From contig JANAVB010010791.1 in the NCBI GenBank assembly GCA_029216955.1, positions 5,282,410 through 5,346,409 of the forward strand: a stretch of 64,000 nucleotides of DNA, written 5' to 3'. Position numbers and translations under genes: made by a program. Positions 24,418 to 35,995 of the stretch are shown one piece after another; the stretch's first letter is position 1, and every line of letters begins with the position of its first letter. The notes beneath the pieces are model-generated. The model worked only from the letters and a program-made list of their open reading frames with translations. It was not told the origin of the DNA and did not search any database. The stretch is from Iris pallida (taxonomy: Eukaryota > Streptophyta > Magnoliopsida > Asparagales > Iridaceae).

Positions 24418-24597
24418 TGTTGTAATTGATTGATAATTTTATTGATAGTCCTCTTGGCTTTATATAGCCTTACATTCAATATTACAATGATGAAATATCC
24501 TGTGGCATATTCTGGCATACCAATATGTCCGCAGGATATTCCAATATCCTTTATGCTAATACAATCTATTAAATATGACATACTAAATATTCCAACA
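24418..24597 (-). repeat. 5' LTR of copia A
   Basis: A 180-bp partner of 10869-11049. Confidence 0.9.
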
Positions 24598-24673
24598 ATA
24601 ACCTTGACTACAGCAGCTATACTCTCTCTATTTTTCTTTTTCTCTTGTTCTTTTCTTTCAGACTTAAAGAAGT

Positions 24674-24723
<50 letters not shown>
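24674..24723. repeat. (GA)n microsatellite
   Basis: About 50 bases of GA dinucleotide in intron 3, with no gene between it and copia A. Confidence 0.95.
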
Positions 24724-24725
<2 letters not shown>

Positions 24726-24913
24726 ATTACTAGAATAAAGCAAGCATTATAGTGACAACCTAATGCAATAGCAACAATTAAGGTGTAACGACAACATTGT
24801 AGGACAAATAGTGTGATGAGGCGAGATCATCACCACCAATAGATAGTAGTCTAAGACTCTGCATTGACTGGTTAAGCAAGTCCAAATAGAATTTATTTAT
24901 TTATTTTTTGAGT

Positions 24914-25386
24914 GTGTTGTGACTAGTTCACAGTATCGGTAATCGAACTCGGTATCAGACCCTTCCTATGAGTATCCGGATCGGCGGTATAGGCAGGATC
25001 GACATTTTCACATCGGAGTATCGGATTTTTTTTTAACATCGAAAAGCAAATAACTATTAAAAAAATTAGAAAAAATATTTTAGACATTTATTTGCTTTTA
25101 CATCGAAAAGCAAATAAGTATTTTTTTTGTTTCATAGCAGTTTTAAAATTGAATGAAATAATAGTCACTCTTGTTGATTGGTTTACCTCCGATAGATAAG
25201 TTTTTTTTCACTTACATGCTTTTACAACCTTATTATGCTTTTACTTCTTTGTTGATTGGTCTTTTTGTCCATTTTTTTCCGAATTGGCTGAGAAAGAGAC
25301 CCCCATTGTCGGTATCGGATTGGGACATGCCAAACTGTATTGATATTTGTTGTATCAGATCGGTATCGACCGATATTGCAAACTAT
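24914..25386. mobile_element. Non-autonomous inverted-repeat element with TATCGGT ends
   Basis: The left end TAGTTCACAGTATCGGT and the complement of the right end TAGTTTGCAATATCGGT match at 14 of 17 positions. The interior is AT-rich with GGTATCGG runs near both ends and a duplicated GCTTTTACATCGAAAAGCAA-like segment. No coding capacity or clear target duplication is seen. Related fragments occur at 49030-49100, 36890-36960 and 58440-58625. Confidence 0.5.
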
Positions 25387-25616
25387 AGACAATTGTACAT
25401 GTTTCACAACATGTTCAACTTAAGGGGAGGGTTCAGAAATTAGCTATTGCACTAGATAGCATGAAGCAATAGATCATCTCATGATAAGGACGACCCTAAA
25501 GAGCAAGAAATATAGCAATTTGATATGCCTACATACCACAAAATTGAACAAGCAATACTGAAAATATCTGATACAGAGTAGCTGCAGAAAAGCAGAGAAG
25601 ATTGGATGGAACTCAC

Positions 25617-25680
25617 CTTGTAAAGTGAAAACAGTAGATAAAATGATATAAAGCACAAACATGAGAAATGCACCCAAAGC
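25617..25680 (-). CDS. OSCA: OSCA/CSC1-like channel gene, exon 3
   Basis: A 64-bp exon encoding one membrane helix: the split Arg, then LWVHFSCLCFISFYLLFSLY and Lys. It matches the family's LW(V/I)H helix, which follows the SNV(K/R)xGS segment at the end of exon 2. The acceptor is TTTTCCGCAG just above 25680 and the donor is GTGAGTTCC below 25617. It opens in phase 2 from exon 2 and ends in phase 0. It is isolated in the genome by introns of about 12.0 kb upstream and 16.4 kb downstream, which nearly any gene finder could miss. Confidence 0.88.
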
Positions 25681-26912
25681 CTGCGGAAAATACAGAAACA
25701 AGTTTCCAATTTAGCAACCAAAAAAAGCATGCATGTTTCATATAAAGCCACAATTAGAAGGCAATCCATTGTCTGTAAGACAAGAGATGGCAGTTATTTC
25801 AAACAAAACACAATATAATATTTCTTGATTGATATAAAATTGCTTAAATGCTACGAGCCCGAGTCTAAACTTCCACCGTGAAGGCACGAAGCAAGTCTAA
25901 TATATTCACCCTCTTCACATTAGATTCGTGAAGACGATAGGCTTTGCTCTACACCGATTTCCTAATCCTGGCTAACATGAAAATAACTTAGTCGCCTAGT
26001 GATAGAGTAGAAGCTCGCCGCCCTTCAATTGGGACGTAACACATAACCAACTTAAAATCAAAACACAAGCGAACATGCAACAAATCTGGAGTGGATTTTC
26101 CGATTTTAAAGAATTGGCATTCATCCAAAGATGGACGACGCCTATCCACTCTATAATGAGGCAACCTAAGTCTTCCGACAATGTGATTTGCTACAACCAC
26201 TAATGATCTCAACACAGTCTTTGGACCTGATTCCCATCCGCCAGTGTGTCTATGACATGTTGTCACCTCCATCTGTCATTAGTTTCTTCCCATTTTCGAA
26301 CTCTGGCAACATTCACAGGCCGCCACATCACCAACATTGCTCGATCAGTAGTTGCAAAGTACATATATAGACGACTAAGATGGATTCAACATATTTTTAC
26401 CTCTCAATTCAGGCCCATGTCATCCACCTTACATTCGCTATCAACTTGGAATCCTTAGGCTCTTCAATTCATATATAGACAAACTCTTTGGCCGTCGTCA
26501 CCACCATAAGAATTTTCATAAAAAACATACTGTGTTTTTTTCTTGAACACCAGTCTACATGGGTCAGCTAAGTACCTCAAGCCTCCACTTGTGACTCTTC
26601 TTCCACGACACCCATGGTAGAACAAATATATAAGTGTCCTCGAGTTGACTTCTCGACTCGTTGGAACTTACATCAGATCGTCAATGATTTATCAGAGGTA
26701 GGTGGATTTTCTCATTACCCTACCAAATCTCAAAAGATCCACAAGTAAAAGTGATGAACTTTTTGTTCTTCACTCTCTCGAACCCAAAGGGCTCATCAAT
26801 AAGGAAAATGATCTGTTGTTCATATTCTCTTTCTTCACTTATACTCCTTTATCCTTTACCTTGCTCCCACACTTGGAGGAGCCTTCTTGCTATCACACCA
26901 TCACTAGGTAAG
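25681..26912. other. Intron 2, exon-3 side, no gene recognised
   Basis: Mixed-composition sequence with short open frames on both strands (longest 25988-26272, minus) and no recognisable domain. It may be old transposon sequence. No host exon was found. Confidence 0.45.
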
Positions 26913-27390
26913 TGATGAGGACATCTAGATACACATCCGTCATCCTTGACGTGTATACACGAGACGCAGAAGACGTGGTATAGTGAACCACACCATCAAC
27001 TAGATTTGGCTTTGATATAGGAATTATATTTTGTTTTGTTTTATTTGGATAAGCTTTAGGCTTGTTAGTAGCTATCAATTAGTTTGATTTTACTTTATTT
27101 TAGTCCCACAAGGGGAGTAGTAGTTTTCTTTTCGGTTGCTCCTCCTATATAAAGGGACATGTCTATTGTAGAAAAAACAATTATTAAATATATATTAAAA
27201 TATTAAATGCATAATTTTTGCTTTAACAATTATTGGTGTGTTTGTTGTGATTGAGGTGTGAAGCCCAATTCAATCTAGGTACGGAGGTTGAACCCTGCCC
27301 TAGTTCAATAAAATTTATTTTCTCTTTCAAAAAGAAACAAATCTAACAAACATCATTTGTTCCGAAAGTGTTGTCGACCTCGCTATCCTT
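26913..27390 (+). repeat. 5' LTR of gypsy E
   Basis: It contains CCTCCTATATAAAGGG, a TATA-like promoter element near 27142-27156, and is similar throughout to 34954-35430. The end is approximate because both copies remain similar past the first plausible CA end. Confidence 0.7.
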
Positions 27391-30150
27391 ACCTTCAGTT
27401 AGCTTCATACTAGCAAGAAGAATCTTCCTCGCATCAGACATATCATACCATTTGAAGTAGTTGTCAATTCCTCTAATCCAAAGCCAAATTGGTCTAACAT
27501 TGAGTTGTTGAGGCAAAATCGAAGGCAAGAGTACATCCAAACTTAGCACGCAATAAAGAGAGAATTACAAAAGAAGTATTTGACATCCTCTTTTTACCCT
27601 CGAATGTTAAATACACAGGACAATAAGTCTGCAAAAGAGTACGTTGCTAAGTTTGATGAATTCTTAATGAGATGCAGCATACCTTTGAATCAAATTTTTT
27701 TGCTCTACAAATAGGGACCCTAGAAGAAGTTTACCGTTTAGTTTAAGATTTAGAGGAAGTCATGTCATAGCTTTAAGAGTCACGATTTTAGGAGTCATAC
27801 TAACAAACCCTATTCGAATCAATATTAAGATAAGTTAGTCGAGTCGGTACCCAAGTAAATCGTATCCCAAGTCTAATCACATTATTTCATAGCCTAAAGT
27901 AGAGTACAAAGACAAGGGCAAGGGTGTAGAACATGATTACTAGGTGGGACCTAGATGTGGGTCACATTATTCTTGGACGACCTTGGTTGTTTGACAAGGA
28001 CATGTTTATCTACGGTCGCTCAAATATATGTGTATTTAAACATGAGGGTAAAAAAAACACTTCTTCCCTCGCAATCAAAGACGAAACAAGTAGAGAAGAA
28101 ACCTATCGCAACCAAGTAGACTAGGAAAATTCACTTGATCACTGCCAAAGAGTGAGATTGTGAAATGGCCAAGGGGACTCCCATATTTGCCATTATTGTT
28201 CAATAAATCCCTAAGGCATCCAACATTTCGATCCCTCTTGAGTCCCTTCGTATGATCCAGAAATTTGTCAATGTCTTTCCTTTCCTGAGGACCTCCCAGA
28301 TTCTTTACCCATGATGCGTGACATACAATACGTAATTGATTTAGTCTTTCCAAAAAACGATTTGAAGAGTGGCTACCACCAAATTTGTAACCACCCTGGA
28401 GATGAATAGAGAACAGCTTTTAAGACGAATGATGGTATATATGAATGGATGGTTATGCAGTTTGGGTTAACTAATGCTCCTAGTACATTTATGGGAGTAA
28501 TAACAGAAGTACTCCGACCTTCTATAGGAAAAATTTAGTCGTATACTTTGATGACTTTGATGACATCTTAATCTAAAGTCGATATAAGAAGCAACATTTG
28601 GACCACCTGCGTCAAGTCTGTGTCGTGTTAAGGAAAGAGCAATTGTATGCCCCAAGATATGTATTTTCCTCGCCAATAAGGTTATCTTTTTAGGATTTGT
28701 GATCTCTTCTGAGGAAGTCTCTGTCGATCCTGAGAAGATTCGTGCTATCGAAGAATGGCCCGAGCCCCTCAACATTAGGGATGTGAGCAATATCCAATTG
28801 TCTTAAAAAAGGTGAATTTTAATGGTCAAAATACGTCGCCAAAGCATTCAAGAAAATTAAACACACAATGGCGGAAGCTCCAGTCATGCGTTTTTTCAAT
28901 TTCTTTCAAGTCTTTGAAATAGCTTGTGATGCTTCTGGCATTTGGTATAGGTGGGGTCCTATCTCAGAAAGGACACCCGGTTGCCTACTTTAGTAAAAAG
29001 TTGAATGATATTAGGAAACGATATTCCACCTATGATAAGGAGTTCTATGTGGTAATTATGTCTCTACGCCATTGGCAACATTATTTGATTCCGCAAGAAT
29101 TTGTTATCTACTCGGACCATGAGACCTTTCGATACATCAACTCCCAAAATAAACTAAATGCGAGGCATGGTAGATGGGTTGAGTTCCTTTAGGACTATAA
29201 CTACACCTTCAATCATAAGGCAAGAGTTGTGAACAAAGCCGTTGATGCGCTCAGTCGTCGTATGACACTTATTGTCGAAATGACCGCATAGGTAATTGGC
29301 TTTGAAAGATTATAGCCAAGTACGAGTCGCGTCTTGATTTTGGTGAGATTTTTACTTTGTTAAACAGTGGCATAACTCTTGATATAGATGGTTTCTTCCT
29401 ACAGGACGGTTAACTATTTCGACTTCGCAAGCTGTGCTTTTCCTATACCTCTTTGAGAGACTTTCTCGTTTGGGAATTATACGTTGGCGGTCTCGCAGGT
29501 CATTTTGGATAAGACAAGACTATTGAGGTTGTTGAGTATCGATTTTAGTAGCAATGTTTGAAACGAGACGTTAAACTTATTGGTCAGTGTCACACTTGCT
29601 GGTTAGCTAAACAACGAAAACAAATATTATCCTCTACACATCTCTGCCAGAGCCAAACTGTCTTTGTCAGGATGTTAGCATGGATTTTGTGCTAGGTCTC
29701 CCGAAGACACTTCGGAAGCACTATTCAATTTTCGTTGTGGTTGATCGATTTCAAAAATAGTCTATTGTATACCATATTCTAAGACTTCTGATGCATCAAG
29801 AGTCGCAAAACTTTATTCTGATGGAGTCGTTAGACTATATGGCATGCCTAAAACCATTTTGTGTAATAGGGATGTAAAATTCACTAGCTATTTTTGCAAA
29901 TTTTTATGGCACGTGATTAACGATAAGCTTCAATTCTCTACTACTTTCATCCTCAAGCTGATGATCAGACCGAGGTCAATAGGTCAATAGACATGAGTCC
30001 GGGTGATTAACAATAAACTTCAATTCTCTACTACTAATTTTTATGGCACATGATTAACAACAAGCTTCAGTTGTCTATCGTTGAGTTTGCATACAATAAG
30101 TCGCTCAATAGGTCAATAGACATGAGTCCAGGTGAGATAGTATATGGGTA
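27391..30150 (+). pseudogene. Gypsy E gag-pol, first part
   Basis: Identifiable pieces are KSAKEYVAKFDEFLMRCSIP (gag, about 27625-27685), LDVGHIILGRPWLFDKDMF (protease C-terminal half, 27945-28000), [20 protein letters not shown] and [14 protein letters not shown] (RT, 28430-28580), and SKKLNDIRKRYSTYDKEF and YSDHETFRYINSQ (RNase H, 28926-29192). The RT catalytic region reads YFDDFDD, apparently a small duplication. The segment between protease and RT has lost the finger part. At 27390-27545 a gag piece (GIDNYFKWYDMSDARKI) reads on the minus strand, so part of gag is inverted. Confidence 0.75.
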
Positions 30151-30155
30151 CAAGC

Positions 30156-30530
30156 CCAAGGTTCTAAACGGCGGTTGGCGGGTACACGGCGGAGAGGGTC
30201 CTCCTACCGCTTAGGCGCTTGATAAATTTTGACATATTTACTATTTTACCAACTTTTTTTCATAATATACATATTTTAAGGGTATTTTATGCATGGCTAA
30301 GTTGTAGAACAAAGATTTATGAAGTTTCAGTCATATAAAAGTGAAATATCGGTCCATAATGCTTGTAAAATTATTTTGCCAAAACATGTAGTCAGGTATT
30401 GCTCCGCCTAAGCACCCGCCTACGCCGCCTCTACACCGCCTCACCTCCTCCTACACTGCTAAACCTCTTTTGGCCGCCTACTCCACTGCTTACAGAAAAG
30501 CAGCGTGGAGAGCGACCGCCTAGCGCCTAG
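30156..30530. repeat. Dispersed GGCGG/TAGGCG repeat, copy 1
   Basis: Begins GGTTCTAAACGGCGGTTGG, has an AT-rich middle containing AAGTTGTAGAACAAAGATTT, and ends in a GC-rich CGCCTAGCGCCTAG stretch cut by the gypsy D LTR. A second copy in intron 1 (53258-53575) shows the same order. The GC-rich ends are rough inverted repeats, as in a non-autonomous DNA transposon. Confidence 0.6.
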
Positions 30531-32254
30531 TGTAGTGTCCCGTCACTACATCATGCCCTGTTTTCGTCCACAGGATGCGCGAGAAAGGAACACTGTCGCT
30601 ATCGATTCGGTCGGGACCGATAGGTCGGAATCGGCCGAATCGGTCGAACGGAAACGATTGAATTAAGGTCATTTTCTCGTTATGGAAAGGCTTCTTCGGA
30701 ATCAATTCCCACATTCAGTGGGTTGTGCCTCAAGGATTGGCTCTGCGGCTGAGTCGGGAGAGACCTCCCATTGCTCTGGTTTTCATGCCGTACTTGATTT
30801 GGTTTTGGCTTTGGTTTTCGTGAATGCGTTTTCGTGAATGTTTTCGATGGATTTTCATGGATTACGTTTTCAAACTTCGCATTCGTATCAAAACTTCTTG
30901 AATAACACAGTGTTCTAATTAGTTGCTTATGCGATTGCAGGTGATCGCGTAGACGACATTTGCGCAGCCAACCAGTCTCTCGCCTGAAGCAAAGTTTAAG
31001 GTGAGTGACCGACCTTCTTCGTCTCGACCCTCTGTTTCAAAATCAAATATAAAACACAAATGAAATGCTTGTCAACATAGTGTAGAATCAAAGAAATCAT
31101 GGTACGATTCTTCACGACAGTCTTGCTATAGAACTGTTGTACGCGAAAACTGATGTATGCTTTCTTATGTCCCATTTACTTAGCCTATGCAAATAGACGA
31201 ATGAATCGATTAACATTTATCGCAACGGTACGGCTAAAGTGAATAAATTGACCAAGTTCAAAAGAAAGGCTAAGTTTCGCACATAAAAGAGAAATGATAA
31301 GGTTCTAGAAAAAAGAGTATTTTTCAAGACTCTGCAAAATGGTCATTGGACAACTTGTCGACAAGGTGTAGTTTCCATGAACGGTTGCCTAGGCCAAGAA
31401 ACTGATTCGGCTCGGGAGGAACGAGTATAGCAAGCGCCAGCCTTACATCGGCGTAGGTTATTCGGGAACTTTCGCACAGGGCTCGCTACCCGCGACGAAA
31501 GGGTCGCCGTCTAACCCAGCTATAGTCCGTGATGGCTTGACATTGCCAGTGACCTTCACACCCTTTCACTGCTTGACTAATGCACGTGACATAGGATGAA
31601 TATGATAGCTGCTCAATGTATATAATTTCATATGCTTGCCTCAAACATGTTAACATGCAAATCAAACAGGATGGTTAGAAAGATCACAAATATAGATAAC
31701 ATGTTTTATAAAATTGCTTGAACCAAATGCAGAGCTCGGATTTAATTAGCCACTCGCCAGTACATGTGATCGTACTGATCCTCGCTCTTTGCGGGTGCCA
31801 GGAATCAGGAAGAACGCGCCAACTAGCTAGGCGACGTTCGTGCTTTTGAATCTTCGACCGTACTGTCGAAGACCTTGCAGCTAAATTTTGAAGACTCCCT
31901 ACCAGTCAAAGAAACATGTCTCGGCATCCCCCCAATCCAGGTGGTTGGAATACTTTTGTTGTACAGGAGGGATGTTTGTATGGAACAGTTATCTAATCGG
32001 CACTCCTTTTGTAATCGAGTCATGTTGTAAAGCCCGTGCGGCACGATTGTAATGGAGTCTGTAAATGATGTCTATTATCAATAAAATGAAAAGTTTCTTT
32101 GTCTCAATGTGTTCTTCAATTTGTCTGTGCTCACTCTCTTAGATGCTGTGTTTCGGATTACCTTATGACTATGCCTTATGCGATCGCAAATTAGGTTCGC
32201 ACTGGCATTACGCTCTGGGGACGACTATCGATTCTACGGAATCGACGCGTGACA
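30531..32254 (+). repeat. 5' LTR of gypsy D
   Basis: Runs from TGTAGTGTCCCGTC to GACGCGTGACA. An ATCAATAAAATG polyadenylation-like signal lies near 32079-32091. Confidence 0.85.
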
Positions 32255-32257
32255 TAA

Positions 32258-32269
32258 TGATATCAGAGC
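32258..32269 (+). other. Primer-binding site of gypsy D
   Basis: TGATATCAGAGC, one mismatch from TGGTATCAGAGC, three bases after the LTR end. Confidence 0.8.
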
Positions 32270-32494
32270 ACGGCTTTATGCCCTTGGCCTCTAGTGTCGA
32301 GTTCTAGTCTCAAACCGTTGACCTCGTGTCGATGAGATGAGTTGTTCCATACGCTGAACCCAGGACATTTTCTGAAACTAACGAGAGTTGTCTTTCTTTT
32401 CCCTGCAGTTGCGGAACCTCGGACGGAGGACTAGACGAGTGCTTCCAGCGGCTCGAGTAGTTCCAGATCCGAGCATTCCGTCAACCCAACGGGG

Positions 32495-33599
32495 ATGACG
32501 CCTACCGTAGCCGGATCCTCCGGCGACCCGATGCAACGGATGCTGCAGATGCTCGAAATACAGCAACACCAAAATGAGCTCAATCGTCAGCAGGCGAAGG
32601 CTCGTCAGATCCAGTTCGAGAATCGGTTCGAGGCTCAATTCAAGCTACAAGCAGCAGCTGAATACACTCCAACAAATAGTACAATCGGTCACAGCCAACA
32701 ATAATTCAACGATGACGCCTGCCGTGACCGAGCCTGCGGTTCGATCTAATGAAGCTGAATCAGAGGTACCCGTACTCTCACCTGCGGCACTGAGAAGTCC
32801 TAAGTTCTATGTTTCAAAATTCGCAAAAAGCTGTCGTACTTCCTTCAACGGCACAGAAGATCCCTCTGTGGCGATTGACTGGTTGGAGGAGCTGGAAGAC
32901 AAATTTGAACTTCCGGATGTCGAAGACTCAAGGAAAGTCGCGTGTGCTCAACTCCTACTTCGAATGAACGCGCACGATTGGTGGGCCGTACAGAAGCGGA
33001 CAATTCAACGTTAAGACGAGACGGCGGCAATCTTGTGGGCCACATTCAGAAAAGCGTTCGAGACTGAATATCTTTCTGAAGCCGTGCGGTAGGAAAAAGA
33101 AAACAAATTTATGCAGTTGAGGCAAGGGAATATGACAGTACGACAGTACGCGGCCGAATTCAACAAACTAGCCAAATTTGCTGGAGCATATCTACCTACA
33201 ACTGCAAGTCGAGCTCGACGATTCGAAGTGGACCTGGGTTCCTCTATTCGTGCCCATGTTTCGGTGCCTGAATACAAAACCATGGACGAGGCACTCAACC
33301 ATGCCCTCCGTCTCGAGTCCGAGTATCCTCCTGCTACTACTGGCGTTGTTTACTTTAAAAATAGACGCCATAGTAATGCGGAAGGCAACAATGCGCACAA
33401 GCGTCAAAATCGTGGCAACGGAGGCGGCAACCAGACAAATGATCGAATAGTCTACAATTTCTGCCACAAGAAGGGACACGTGGCCAACGAGTGCCGATTG
33501 AAGAGTGGAGCATGCTTCGGGTGCGGCCGAACGGACCATATTGCACGCAACTGTCCGGAGAAGCCGAACCAACTCCCCCAACAACATCAACAGAACTGA
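32495..33599 (+). pseudogene. Gypsy D gag
   Basis: Parallel to gypsy B gag: a Gln-rich N-terminus (MQRMLQMLEIQQHQNELNRQ), FNGTEDPSVAIDWLEELED, AHDWWAVQKR, FETEYLSEAVR, LRQGNMTVRQYAAEFNKLAK and two zinc knuckles. The first knuckle reads YNFCHKKGHVANEC, with Tyr for the first Cys. The second (CFGCGRTDHIARNC) is complete. A frameshift near 32640-32710 and stops near 33013 and 33091 break it. Confidence 0.85.
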
Positions 33600-34330
33600 G
33601 GCCAGCACCTCGGGCTCCACAGACCGCACAACAGAATGGCCAAGACCGTTGCCCCAATGCCCAAGGCCGCGTCTATGCCATGACTCGAGAAGAATGCGTT
33701 CGCATCTGACACAGTCGTGACAGGTATACTGCATTTCAATAATAAATCTGCTCGTGTATTGTTTGATTTAGGTGCCACGTATAGTTTTATATCGGCGAAC
33801 TTCACCGTCGAGCACAAATTTTTCCTGATGCCGCTAGGTCTCGATCTTACTGTTAATGTACCATCGGGCATGCCACTACTTGCAAATTTAGTCTACGGAG
33901 ACGAAATCATCTGTATAGGTGGTCAAAAGGTCAGTCTTGATGTGATAGTTCTAGATATTAAGGACTACGATATCATTTTGGGGATGGATTGGCTCGGTCC
34001 GTGCAATGCAACCATCGATTGTGCTAAAAAGAGGGTCACATTTCGTATACCTGGAGTGCTTGAATTCTACTATTCGTGTGGTGAGGCGTCGCCGACCTGT
34101 ATGGTGATCTCCGCAATATCTGCTCGACGGATGCTGCATTCCAGGTACGAAGGCTATCTAGTGTCCATTCGAGACATGCGACAAGATGGTGCAAACGTGG
34201 GTCAGAGCGACGTTGTGGCAGAATTTTCAAATGTGTTCCCGGACGAACTGCCCGACATGCCACCTGATCGAGAGATTAAGTTCACTATTAACACATTCCA
34301 GGACGAACTGCCCGACATGTCTCCTATATC
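33600..34330 (+). pseudogene. Gypsy D protease and start of RT
   Basis: The protease active site reads LFDLGATYSFI, so Ser of the usual DSG is Leu (33765-33773). LDVIVLDIKDYDIILGMDWL follows, with the linker up to FPDELPDMPPDREIKFTIN. The reading frame (33717-34376) crosses the junction into gypsy E integrase sequence (HIHDLHKKISK), giving a chance fusion and not a real protein. Confidence 0.85.
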
Positions 34331-34953
34331 ATTTGTATCACATATACACGATCTACACAAGAAAATCAGCAAATGAATTAATCTAAGTAACGCTAATTAT
34401 AAAACTCGAGCTGATCTAAGCAGACAATATAAGGATTTGATGTAGGAGACTATGTGATGGTCCAGATACGTCCGGAGCGGTTCCCTTCAGAAACATTAAA
34501 GTCGTCGGATGCTCGTGGTTTACATCTTTTTAAAATTGTGAGAAAAATTAATGCTAATGCTTATGTTCTAGATCTTCTAGATTATTTTGGCATCAATCCT
34601 ACTTTTAATATCGGAGATCTATTAAGCTTGTAAAGGTCTAAATTTTAGACCTGAAATATCACTTGTTGATGAGTCTGACCCTGAGCCTACTTTTGAGAGA
34701 CCCTCTCCTTACCTCCACTTTCAAATATCACACCTATAGCAGATGAAATTAATAATATTTTAGATGATGAGATCATATCTACTAGAGATGGTGGAACCTG
34801 ACGATATTTGGTACGTTGGAAAGGAAGGTCTGATTCTGATGATACTTGGCTTGATTGAGATGAACTCCAGTACATAGATCCATATCTTGGAGTAATAAAG
34901 AGCAACAAAGACATACACTCGACAGGGTCGAGTTCTTTCCCACCTAAAGAGAA
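34331..34953 (+). pseudogene. Gypsy E integrase C-terminus and chromodomain
   Basis: VSHIHDLHKKISK, VGDYVMVQIRPERFPSETLK and FKIVRKINANAYVLDL are the C-terminal integrase module. After several stops, RYLVRWKGRSDSDDTWLD is a chromodomain-like segment, and STGSSSFPPKENDED ends just before the 3' LTR. It continues the integrase interrupted at about 30150. Confidence 0.8.
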
Positions 34954-35430
34954 TGATGAGGACATCGAAACGCATACCCGTACCCTTGACGTATGTACAC
35001 GAAACGAAGACATGGTATAGTGAACACTACCACCAACCAAATTTTCCTTGATATGGGAATTCTATTTTGTTTTGTTTTATTTGGATAAGCTCTAGGCTTA
35101 TTAGTAGCTATCATTTAGTTAGATTTTACTCTTTTTTTAATCTCACATCAAGAGTAGTAGTTTTATTTTCAGTTGCTCCTCCTATATAAAGGAGACAGGT
35201 CTATTGTAGAAAAAAAATAATTATTAAATATCGAAATATTAAATGCATGATTTTTATCTTAGCAATTATTGTGCGTTTGTTGTGATTGAGGTATGTCCAA
35301 CCTAGGTGCGAAGGGTGAACCATGTCTTAGTTCAATAAATTTTATTTTATCTTCCAAAAAGAAAAGAAAAATTCAACCACCATTATTTGTTCGAAGCCGT
35401 TGACGACTTCGCTACCCTCATCTTCGTGGG
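34954..35430 (+). repeat. 3' LTR of gypsy E
   Basis: Similar to 26913-27390 with many substitutions and small gaps. The TATA-like CCTATATAAAGG lies at 35181-35192. Confidence 0.7.
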
Positions 35431-35679
35431 AACTTGAGCCGCCACTTGCCATCATCGTTGTCGAACATCTCCTTTGTAATTAACATCAACCGACGGTCTA
35501 GTTTCTACCAAGAGCCAGGTAATTAACTAGGTTTTTCTTTTTCAATTTATTAAATATTGTTAGGTATCTTTAGTATCTAAAAATCTCTACTATATTATTA
35601 ATTATGTTGTCCACAAGTATTGAGAGGAGTAATTATGCTTCAAATGACAACTAACTATCTATATGTTAATCGTAGGATT

Positions 35680-35987
35680 CAGGGCTGGTCCTGAATTAAT
35701 GGGGGCCCTAGGCAAATTTTTAAAATGGGGCTCATATATAATATAAAAAAATTGAACTAAAAAATGATACAGCCAAGGCTAGAACCTAGGACCTCTTGTG
35801 TACAAGTATAACAAACTACCACTACACCAGAAATGTTTTGTGATAAAGAAGGATCATATTATATCTCAGTTCTATTTTCAATATAAGATTACTAATATAT
35901 ATACATTTAAATTAATTTTTTTGGGCCCCCAAATTTCATGGGGTCCTGGGCGGTCGCCCTGGCCGCCCTGGGCCAGGGCCGGCCCTG
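35680..35987. mobile_element. hAT-type MITE with 8-bp target duplication
   Basis: A 308-bp element starting CAGGGCTGGTCCTG and ending CAGGGCCGGCCCTG. It is flanked by identical GTAGGATT copies (35672-35679 and 35988-35995), the 8-bp duplication typical of hAT transposons. It has no coding capacity. A diverged fragment with similar wording occurs at about 55310-55390. Confidence 0.9.
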
Positions 35988-35995
35988 GTAGGATT

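Larger units (their letters stand above)
10869..24597 (-). mobile_element. Copia A: Ty1/copia element interrupted by gypsy B
   Basis: A copia element of about 5.3 kb on the minus strand, split by the 8.5-kb gypsy B. Paired LTRs of 180-181 bp start TGTTGGAATATT and end in ACA, and differ at about six positions by eye. The 5-bp flanks ATAAT (10864-10868) and ATAAC (24598-24602) differ at one base and are probably a decayed target duplication. A primer site TGGTATCAAAGC (24406-24417, one mismatch to the initiator-Met type) adjoins the 5' LTR, and a TTGAGGGGAG purine tract adjoins the 3' LTR. Gag, protease, integrase, RT and RNase H are in copia order. It lies in intron 3 of the OSCA-like gene. 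Confidence 0.92.
30531..34330 (+). mobile_element. Gypsy D: chromovirus truncated after the protease
   Basis: It has a complete 5' LTR (1724 bp), a primer site with one mismatch, gag and protease. The sequence then stops inside the start of RT (REIKFTINTFQD) and joins the integrase of gypsy E. RT, RNase H, integrase and 3' LTR are missing. The LTR start TGTAGTGTCCC is shared with gypsy C, so the two are one family related to gypsy B. Confidence 0.85.
26913..35430 (+). mobile_element. Gypsy E: old Ty3/gypsy element with nested insertions
   Basis: Direct LTR-like repeats start TGATGAGGACATC at 26913 and 34954 and stay similar for about 480 bp. Between them, plus-strand remnants run in gypsy order: gag (near 27560-27700), protease end (27933-28020), RT (28400-28770), RNase H (28926-29260), integrase (29480-30150 and 34330-34640) and a chromodomain-like RYLVRWKGRSDSDDTWLD (about 34800-34860). 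The integrase is split by a dispersed repeat and by gypsy D. Stops and frameshifts are dense, so this is the oldest gypsy copy in the window. The lineage was not assigned. Confidence 0.8.

Noticed and set aside
25988..26272. Minus-strand open frame of 94 codons
   Set aside because: No recognisable domain. Overlapping frames of similar length exist on the other strand.
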